DNA of 38,473 nt from an uncultured Clostridia bacterium (GTDB taxonomy: Bacteria > Bacillota > Clostridia > Christensenellales > Borkfalkiaceae): NCBI GenBank assembly GCA_947629515.1, contig CANRDY010000011.1:1-38473 (forward strand), in the 5' to 3' direction. Under the pieces are notes generated by a model. That model saw only the letters and a program-made list of their open reading frames with translations. It searched no databases and was not told the origin of the DNA. Every line of letters begins with the position of its first letter. Position 1 is the stretch's first letter. The translations under genes were made by a program, and so were the position numbers. Shown here in pieces: positions 33,591 through 38,473 of this stretch.

Positions 33591-33619
33591 GCGGCGGGCG
33601 GCATTTTGCCGCCCGCCGC
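33591..33619. repeat. 29-base GC palindrome
   Basis: GCGGCGGGCGGCA-TTT-TGCCGCCCGCCGC, perfect 13-bp stem. The copy at 36293-36321 is its exact reverse complement (loop AAA). Confidence 0.9.
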
Positions 33620-33734
33620 TTCACGCTTGATTGGAACGTGTGCTGTTTTCCTTTAAGCAATAAAGATACATAGTCAAGCGGAACGCTTGCGGCGGGCGCG
33701 TGGCAACGCGCCCGCCGCTACATATATTTTTTTC
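33620..33734. repeat. Repeat remnant and palindrome before the LRR gene end
   Basis: A GTCAAGCGGAACGCTTGC segment (33673-33690) with hairpin AAGCG-GAA-CGCTT runs into the palindrome GCGGCGGGCGCGT-GGCA-ACGCGCCCGCCGC (33689-33718). The latter lies 17 bases beyond the stop codon of the minus-strand lipoprotein and could act as its terminator. Confidence 0.75.
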
Positions 33735-35360
33735 TTACCCTCTCAGCAAATATTTTTTAAGGTTTTCGGCGAGGTAGTCGAGGGCGGAAGAGGGGGAAGA
33801 AAGCAGGTCGGGGGAAACGGGGTCGGACCGGTCGCCGTCTTTGTCGGAGCTTATCCGCCAGCCCGTCGGCTCGGCGAACTCCACGCCCGTCAATTCGGGG
33901 CAGTTTGCAATGACGTTCCGCCCAAATTTCTTCAGCCCCGCACCCAGCTTCAAACTCTTCAAATTAAGGCAGCCCCAGAACGCGCCGTCGCAAATTTCAA
34001 CCACACTGTCGGGCAGACAAATTTCGGTCAAAAGAGTGCTCGAAAAGGCATATCTGCCTATCTTTTGCACCCCCTCGGCGATCTCCACCGCCGTCACGCG
34101 ACTCTCTTCAAACGCATACTCGCCGATTTCTATTACGGGCGAACCGTTGTATTCGGACGGGATATAAACTTCGGTGTCGGTGCCCGTATATCCCGTAACC
34201 ATCAACCCGCCGTCGATTTCTTCGAACACCAAACCCTCGGTAGGCTTGCGGGACTCTTTGGGTTCTTGGGGAACAGGATCTTGCGATCCTTCCTGCCCGT
34301 CCTTGTCCTTATCCTCGGGCGGGTCGGTATCGTTTCCCTGCTCGGTTTTTTCGTCGGGGTCATTATCTTCCTCGGGCGTTTCCTCTTGTTGTCCGCTTTC
34401 TGTTTCACCTTGCCCGTCCTCAATATCGCCTTGTCCGCCCTTTTCGGAATCGTCCTCTGTATCACCTTTATCTTCGGATTCTTCGGGCGGGGTTTGCGGC
34501 TCGGTTTCACCATCATCTTTATCCTTATTATTTCCCTCGTTTTCGTCGGGGGAAGGATCGGTATTTTGCGGTTCCCGCGATATATCCGGCTCTTTTTCCT
34601 CCGAGTCGGGGTCTGTTACTTCGGGTTCGGTTTTACTATCGCCGCCTTGCGGTTCGGTATCACCGCCAACGGTTTCTCCGCCGCGCGAGGGTTCGGGAGC
34701 AAGCTCGTATACAGCGTGCACGGTTATGTCGCCTTTAAGCTCGTAGTCTTCCCAACGCCCTATGCAACCCTCGCGCGGCGGCACGGGCGGTTCCTCTATG
34801 CTTTCGCCCGTCTTGTACTGTATCTCTTCAATTATGTCATCGCCAACAACAAAACGCGCGGTGTACGTATTCGCTTCGTACACCGCGCGTATGTCCTTAT
34901 TTCCGCCGTCTGCCGCGTATTCCTCCCAGCTGCCCGTGTAACCCTCAACCTCGGGCACGTCGGGTTCATCTATATCTGTATCCTCGACCGTGTATTCGAC
35001 CTCGGCTATTTTTTGGTTGTCACGACCGTAAAATGTCAATGTATATTTAATCGGAACCCATTTTGCCGTGAGGCGCACGTTTCTCCGTATGCTCTCGTTG
35101 AAGTTGAATTCGGTATCGTTAAAAGCCCAAAAGACAAACTCGTAGCCCTTTTTTGTGCCGCTTATATCGAGGTTTTCGGCGAGGGCGTTCTCCTTGACGT
35201 TGACTTCTTTTATGACTTGTCCGCCGTCGACGTAGGTAACCTTATAATACCTTTCCTCGAACGCCTGCGCGCCGTTCCCCGATTCGCAACCCGCGGCAAG
35301 GCAAGCCGCCGCCGCGACAATCGCAAGCGCAATCAACGCAACAACTACCCTCTTTTTCAT
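33735..35360 (-). CDS. Surface lipoprotein with InlB-type repeats, acidic linker and leucine-rich repeats
   Basis: The 541 residues start with a signal peptide and lipobox LAAGC (Cys25). Residues about 36-215 hold three beta-rich repeats of the InlB B/Listeria-Bacteroides type (e.g. VTYVDGGQVIKEVNV ... GYEFVFWAF ... LTAKW, and two units with GYTGSWEEY and GCIGRWEDY). A low-complexity Glu/Asp/Pro/Gly/Thr linker follows (about 215-385). The C-terminus has BspA-type leucine-rich repeats (IGEYAFEESRVTAVEIAEGV, IGRYAFSSTLLTEICLPDSV, ICDGAFWGCLNLKSLKLGAGL). It is likely displayed on the cell surface for adhesion or binding. SD GAGGG precedes the ATG. Confidence 0.85.
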   Translation of the reverse strand: MKKRVVVALIALAIVAAAACLAAGCESGNGAQAFEERYYKVTYVDGGQVIKEVNVKENALAENLDISGTKKGYEFVFWAFNDTEFNFNESIRRNVRLTAKWVPIKYTLTFYGRDNQKIAEVEYTVEDTDIDEPDVPEVEGYTGSWEEYAADGGNKDIRAVYEANTYTARFVVGDDIIEEIQYKTGESIEEPPVPPREGCIGRWEDYELKGDITVHAVYELAPEPSRGGETVGGDTEPQGGDSKTEPEVTDPDSEEKEPDISREPQNTDPSPDENEGNNKDKDDGETEPQTPPEESEDKGDTEDDSEKGGQGDIEDGQGETESGQQEETPEEDNDPDEKTEQGNDTDPPEDKDKDGQEGSQDPVPQEPKESRKPTEGLVFEEIDGGLMVTGYTGTDTEVYIPSEYNGSPVIEIGEYAFEESRVTAVEIAEGVQKIGRYAFSSTLLTEICLPDSVVEICDGAFWGCLNLKSLKLGAGLKKFGRNVIANCPELTGVEFAEPTGWRISSDKDGDRSDPVSPDLLSSPSSALDYLAENLKKYLLRG

Positions 35361-35426
35361 AAGTAAATCCCTCTTATCTTTTGCTTCATTACACGGTCTT
35401 TTTACCGCATAATGCGCTTTGATTAT

Positions 35427-35455
35427 GTTATATCACCGTATCTTTTAATTTGCAA
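35427..35455 (-). promoter_or_regulatory. Promoter of the LRR lipoprotein gene
   Basis: On the minus strand: TTGCAA (35455-35450), 17 bases, TATAAC (35432-35427), followed by the palindrome CGCATTATGCG near the expected start. Confidence 0.65.
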
Positions 35456-35460
35456 CAATT

Positions 35461-35501
35461 TGAGCGAACTTTTTTCAAAAATTTCGAAAAAAGTTCGCTC
35501 A
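35461..35501. repeat. Perfect 16-bp inverted repeat
   Basis: TGAGCGAACTTTTTTC (35461-35476) and GAAAAAAGTTCGCTCA (35486-35501) around AAAAATTTC. It lies 6 bases upstream of the -35 box of the LRR promoter and about 150 bases downstream of the orphan promoter at 35657. It could be a terminator, an operator or the 3' hairpin of a small RNA. Confidence 0.9.
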
Positions 35502-35656
35502 TCTCTTAATTCTATACAAAATCGCGGTAAGTGTTAAAAATTTTAATAAGGGGTTTAGTTGCTTACGCTGAACAGTTAATTGGTTAATAAGCACTGTATG
35601 AGGCTTTGTAAGGTAACGGCAATTATCTTAAAACCCTACGCCCTCAAAACACCTAT
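35502..35656 (-). other. Possible small transcript from the orphan promoter
   Basis: Downstream (minus strand) of the promoter at 35685-35657 no gene can be recognised: the frame at the expected start closes after three codons. A transcript ending at the 35461-35501 hairpin would be about 190 bases. A 24-residue frame with a weak SD begins inside the hairpin and is not convincing. Confidence 0.35.
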
Positions 35657-35685
35657 ATTGTAGCACATTGTACCAAAAATAACAA
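35657..35685 (-). promoter_or_regulatory. Orphan promoter of the XRE-gene type
   Basis: On the minus strand: TTGTTA (35685-35680), 17 bases, TACAAT (35662-35657). The stretch ATGTGCTACAATATAGGTG matches ATGTGCTACAATACAGGCG of the XRE-like gene at 36743 in 17 of 19 bases. No gene follows at the 9-base distance seen there. Confidence 0.7.
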
Positions 35686-35734
35686 GGGGTTGGATAATTT
35701 TTTTGCTGTTTATTTTGATATTTTTTTGTAATTA

Positions 35735-36400
35735 GCGGCGGGGCGGGCTGTTGTCACAGCCCGCCCCGCCCGCATTTCTAATAATGACTGTCACCCTGAG
35801 CAAGCGAAGCGCGCCGAACGGGTATATTCCGCAGTATAGCGGAGTTTAATAAGGTGATTATTATAGAAAACCCCCTCCCTTGTGTTCCCTCCCCCTGTTC
35901 TTTCTTCTATTCCCTCCCCTTCCGTTTCGGAGGGGGAGGGGTAGGGTAGGGGTAGCGGGAGTAAGCAAGGGGCAATGAACGTACAATTTTTTGGTTCGCG
36001 TTTCAAAGGGCAAGCGCGGACCACGGGGGGTCGAGTGCGGATTTTTCAAAACAGCACAGTGCGCTGTTTTGCCGCACGAGATGAGCTTGCGCATAGTGCA
36101 AGGCGCAAGCGGTGCCCGAGCGCGGCGTTGTTCCTTACGCCGCGCGAGAAATCTCACTTAATCTGCCGTTTCCCGCAAGCGGGAACCCTCGGCAGAGCGT
36201 CGGGCTTACGCCCTCGCGCGAACCCGCTACGCGGGATTCTTATGTCGTTCGAAATGACAGTGCCTTAATGCGGTTCCGATAATATTATAATTGCGGCGGG
36301 CGGCAAAATGCCGCCCGCCGCTCTACGTTGAATAACTTTAATACTGTCTTACTTCCCCGCCGTTAAGAATTCCGTCTGTGGCGACACGCCGCTCAAGCGG
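35735..36400. repeat. Repeat-filled gap with a near full-length composite element
   Basis: No gene. In order: imperfect palindrome GCGGCGGGGCGGGCTGT ... ACAGCCCGCCCCGCC (35735-35773); GTCACCCTGAGCAAGCGAAG and CCGCAGTATAGCGG (35785-35850); C/G-rich hairpin block (35868-35961); the composite element in reverse (about 35996-36290), with hairpins CAAAACAGC/GCTGTTTTG, CCCGC-TAC-GCGGG and the end GTCGTTCGAAATGACAGTGCC; the palindrome GCGGCGGGCGGCA-AAA-TGCCGCCCGCCGC (36293-36321); and AAGCGGAACGCTT segments (36325-36419) that run up to the next stop codon. Confidence 0.8.
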
Positions 36401-36419
36401 AACGCTTGGGAACGCTTGC

Positions 36420-36743
36420 TTAATCCTTTAAGCATACTATATTTTCGACTATGGTCTCGGCTAATTGCGCATAAAACAGTAAATCTTCCATGGGCACTCT
36501 TAAAAGACTGTATTCATGCATTATTATGGTATCCGCGTGCACGCAAAATGCTTCCGCAAGTTTTTGGCGGCTTATACTGCGGGTTTCGTAAATATTGCAA
36601 TTTGCACAATCTGCGCAACATTTATCCCTGTTCAGTTCAAGCAAGTCGCAGACGTTGCGCTTAAACGTCAGATCGTGTTCTCTCAACCAACGCAGTTTTG
36701 CCGCCGTCTTTTGCCAATCGACGCATCTTTTCTTGATTTCCAT
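36420..36743 (-). CDS. XRE-type regulator with cysteine cluster inside the HTH (copy A)
   Basis: A 107-residue protein starting MEIKKRCVDW. It resembles an XRE helix-turn-helix: helix 1 (about 11-24, KTAAKLRWLREHD), then an insert of about 30 residues with Cys32, Cys42, Cys43, Cys46 and Cys49, then SRQKLAEAFCVHADTIIMHE (58-77) as helices 2-3 and MEDLLFYAQLAE as helix 4. It aligns with copy B (37700-38026) without gaps, with 38 of 107 positions identical by hand count, including Cys32, 42, 46, 49 and 104. C42-x3-C46-x2-C49 suggests a metal or redox site. An upstream ATG 51 bases earlier lies inside the promoter and is rejected. Confidence 0.72.
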   Translation of the reverse strand: MEIKKRCVDWQKTAAKLRWLREHDLTFKRNVCDLLELNRDKCCADCANCNIYETRSISRQKLAEAFCVHADTIIMHEYSLLRVPMEDLLFYAQLAETIVENIVCLKD

Positions 36744-36752
36744 ATCGCCTGT

Positions 36753-36781
36753 ATTGTAGCACATTCCGACAAAATTAACAA
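36753..36781 (-). promoter_or_regulatory. Promoter of XRE copy A, predicted leaderless
   Basis: On the minus strand: TTGTTA (36781-36776), 17 bases, extended -10 TGC-TACAAT (-10 at 36758-36753), then 9 bases to the ATG. Same geometry as copy B. Confidence 0.82.
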
Positions 36782-36849
36782 TACTTAACCTCATTTTTTA
36801 TTTGTTTTTTGTTAAAAAACGCGCGGTAAGACATGTGCCTGCGGAATAA

Positions 36850-36879
36850 GCGGCGCGCTTGACTTGTCAAGCGCGCCGC
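36850..36879. repeat. GC palindrome upstream of the XRE A gene
   Basis: GCGGCGCGCTTGAC-TT-GTCAAGCGCGCCGC, perfect 14-bp stem. It separates the diverging XRE A promoter from the promoter of the next gene. Confidence 0.88.
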
Positions 36880-36908
36880 CCCCATACCGTTAAGACTTTT
36901 AAGACCGT

Positions 36909-36937
36909 TTGATTTTGGCTTGCGGCTATGATATAAT
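36909..36937 (+). promoter_or_regulatory. Promoter of the orphan 171-residue gene
   Basis: TTGATT (36909-36914), 17 bases, TATAAT (36932-36937), leaving a leader of about 35 bases with GGGAG (36959-36963), rather distant from the ATG. Confidence 0.72.
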
Positions 36938-36977
36938 ACAGACGATAAATTGAAATTCGGGAGTAAAAAAACCGCTT

Positions 36978-37493
36978 ATGTCAATGAAATGCTTTTTGGC
37001 TTTGGAAACGCCGCTTCAAAAGACGGCTTATAAGTATAAAGACATTCTGAGAACCATTCATAGCGGCGATATGTGGTATGACGGCGGGATAACATTTAGG
37101 GCGGAATTGTCCGAACAGGAAAAGTGTTGTTTGGGAAATATCTTTAAGGGCTTCTGCTGTTATGCCATAGACAGCGAATTCGGGCTTGATTACGAAAAAC
37201 GGCTTCGCTCCGTAATATCCGAAAATTTTGCGGCAAATGCGCTTGAGGAACTAAAATGGCTGAAAGCATTTGCAAAAAAACAGCTTCTAAGGCAAGACGT
37301 TTTTATGATCGTCGATCTTTGGCTTGGTCGAAAAACCGAAATCAGAGAGCAGAAGATCATCGACATAAACAATTGGGAGTTGTCAGAGGAAAACGATTTT
37401 TCTTTTGAATACGGGGTCACTTATCGATTTGTCGATAACTCCGAAGAGGCGGAAGAACGTCGCCGCCAAAGAGCAGCACGCTTTTCGGTTTAG
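36978..37493 (+). CDS. Orphan protein of unknown function between two XRE-like genes
   Basis: The 171 residues were not recognised. It is predicted soluble and mixed helix/strand, with no signal peptide. Parts rich in Cys (EKCCLGNIFKGFCCYAI), a basic-helical middle (ALEELKWLKAFAKKQLLRQD) and a charged C-terminus ending EEAEERRRQRAARFSV are visible. An ATG 6 bases downstream is an alternative start (MKCFLALE). The gene is more AT-rich than the ribosomal genes, with freer use of TTT, AAA and ATT codons, which suggests acquisition. It may be regulated by, or be the partner of, the flanking XRE-like proteins; this is inference from position only. Confidence 0.65.
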   Translation: MSMKCFLALETPLQKTAYKYKDILRTIHSGDMWYDGGITFRAELSEQEKCCLGNIFKGFCCYAIDSEFGLDYEKRLRSVISENFAANALEELKWLKAFAKKQLLRQDVFMIVDLWLGRKTEIREQKIIDINNWELSEENDFSFEYGVTYRFVDNSEEAEERRRQRAARFSV

Positions 37494-37661
37494 TGTGATG
37501 AATTTCAATTAAAAAACGTTATACTGCAGATCAAACCCGTTCGTCGCGCTTCGCTTGCGAGGGGTGACGGTCATTATTGAAGTTGCAGCAAACAAGATAA
37601 AATTCCCCCTGCACGCGCAATATTTTCCCCGCAAAAAATAATAAAAAAACAAGTCGAACTC
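37494..37661. repeat. Remnant of the GTCACCCTGAG-type repeat
   Basis: CGTTATACTGCAG, CCCGTTCGTCGCGCTTCGCTTGCGAGGGGTGAC and GGTCATTATTGAAG (37513-37580) match the segment at 24188-24250 and 26311-26360, here in a degraded form. The remainder up to the XRE B promoter is AT-rich with no feature seen. Confidence 0.7.
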
Positions 37662-37690
37662 TTGTTATTTGTGTGGGAATATGTTACAAT
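37662..37690 (+). promoter_or_regulatory. Promoter of XRE copy B, predicted leaderless
   Basis: TTGTTA (37662-37667), 17 bases, extended -10 TGT-TACAAT (37685-37690), then 9 bases to the ATG at 37700. No SD. Confidence 0.83.
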
Positions 37691-37699
37691 ATGTGCGCA

Positions 37700-38026
37700 A
37701 TGGCGATAAAGAGAAGATCTATCGATTGGAAAAAAACGGGTGAAAAACTTAAGGATATCAGGCTGACGAACGACGCCTTGAAGAGTTTTGTCTGTCACGC
37801 CCATAACAAGAATACGCCGCAGTGCGACGACGATTGCTTTAACTGCTGTTTCGGCATGTGCTACTTCATAAGCCGCAGGGAGCTTGGCGAGGCTTTCGGC
37901 GTGAGCGACTCGGTCGTTCTGAATTGGGAGCACGGCAGAAGCGCGATGTTCTATGAGGATCTTGAACTGTACGCACGTATAATCGGCTTTTCGATCGAAG
38001 CTCTGCTTTGCTACAAGGACGATTGA
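37700..38026 (+). CDS. XRE-type regulator with cysteine cluster inside the HTH (copy B)
   Basis: A 108-residue protein starting MAIKRRSIDW. Helix 1 (KKTGEKLKDIRLTND) is followed by a Cys-rich insert with Cys32, 42, 46, 49, 50 and 54. Then comes a standard XRE core: SRRELGEAFGVSDSVVLNWEHGRSAMFYEDLELYARIIGFSIEALL, where LGEAFGVS.SVVLNWEHGR is helices 2-3 with the typical W-E-x-G. Conserved with copy A are Cys32, C42-xxDC46-xNC49 and the end C-x-KD. An upstream in-frame ATG (37673) lies between the -35 and -10 boxes and is rejected. It probably binds DNA; the Cys cluster may sense metal or redox state. Confidence 0.8.
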   Translation: MAIKRRSIDWKKTGEKLKDIRLTNDALKSFVCHAHNKNTPQCDDDCFNCCFGMCYFISRRELGEAFGVSDSVVLNWEHGRSAMFYEDLELYARIIGFSIEALLCYKDD

Positions 38027-38473
38027 GCGTATTATAATTCCCAAATATTCGGCGCAGTAATATGAAGCGGCGTGGCGGGCTGTTAAAACAGCCCGCCACG
38101 CCGCAAGCGTTTCGCTTGACCAAGTGTCTTAACTACGTGAAAGCAAGACGAGCGAGCGTTCTAATCAAGCGTGAACAACCCCCACCTTTAATCCCTCCCC
38201 CTTGAAAAAGGGGAGGGATTAAGGAAAAAAATTCGCTCCCCTTCGTCTACGACGAGGGGGAGCTGTCCGCGAAGCGGACTGAGGGGGTGCGTTCTAAATA
38301 TTATCGGAGCTTATTATGGCACTGTCATTTCGAACGATATGACACGCGCCGTAGGCGCGGGATTGAGCGAGAGTTCTCGCGCGGCGTAAGGAGCAACGCC
38401 GCGCTCGGGCACCGCTTGCGCCTTGCACTATGCGCAAGCTCATCTCGTGCGGCAAAACAGCGGGTGTCCGCTG
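38027..38473. repeat. Repeat-filled right end of the window
   Basis: No gene. It holds palindrome GCGGCGTGGCGGGCTGTT-AA-AACAGCCCGCCACGCCGC written as two 18-base arms (38067-38104); a GTTTCGCTTGACCAAGTGTCTTAA segment; a C/G-rich hairpin block (38165-38222); the 65-base double-hairpin repeat (38231-38295); and the 5' part of the composite element (38300-38473) with hairpin CGCGCC-GTA-GGCGCG. The last 52 bases equal the first 52 of the window. Confidence 0.85.

Noticed and set aside
33687-35366. Long open frame opposite the LRR lipoprotein
   Set aside because: The minus-strand gene has a signal peptide, lipobox, SD and known repeats; the plus-strand frame is a composition shadow.
1-38473. Circular 38-kb replicon
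   Set aside because: The identical ends lie in a repeat present several more times within the window, the segment carries essential chromosomal genes, and no replication or partition gene is present.

Overview
The window is a chromosomal segment, probably a complete contig, from an uncultured Bacillota of class Clostridia. The evidence is the gene order of the S10-spc-alpha supercluster, a KOW-domain gene between map and infA, cysteine-containing forms of S14, S4, L31, L36 and Adk, an L10 leader RNA of the Firmicutes type, and sigma-A promoters with near-consensus TTGACA-17-TATAAT. Coding regions are moderately GC-rich with heavy use of ATA and AAG codons. No rRNA, tRNA, CRISPR array or transposase gene was found.

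Layout. 1-2713: rplK-rplA with an L1-binding leader that mimics the 23S L1 stalk, then rplJ-rplL with an attenuated L10 leader. 3307-6372: a convergent pair, a lipoprotein with a degenerate cyclophilin domain and an EF-G2-type GTPase. They sit where rpoB-rpoC and the str genes are usually found and are flanked by repeat-filled gaps. 7327-23718: a strong promoter, a highly structured leader and 31 genes from rpsJ to rplQ (ribosomal proteins, secY, adk, map, KOW protein, infA, rpoA). 24485-25201: two tandem paralogous small membrane proteins, each with its own promoter. 25255-29425: minus-strand yfcE, cls and a medium-chain dehydrogenase. 29544-33491: rpmE, a YqhQ(DUF1385)-PrmC fusion, prfA and an Rrf2 regulator. 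33735-35360: an InlB-repeat/leucine-rich surface lipoprotein. 36420-38026: two paralogous regulators of XRE type with a cysteine cluster inside the HTH, around an orphan 171-residue protein.

The intergenic DNA is unusual. It is packed with several families of short composite repeats made almost entirely of hairpins. Between copies the stem sequences change while complementarity is kept, and the linkers stay constant. Two arrays of variable hairpins separated by a constant ATTTCAC spacer (137-260 and 33508-33573) are the clearest case. The two ends of the window carry the same 52-base repeat, so the contig probably broke inside such an element.

A second unusual feature is a set of promoters whose -10 box lies only 9-11 bases before the start codon (yfcE, the dehydrogenase and both XRE-like genes). 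This predicts leaderless mRNAs. A further copy of the XRE-type promoter, at 35657-35685, has no gene behind it. The XRE pair with its promoter family and the variable-stem hairpin repeats are the best candidates for undescribed biology.
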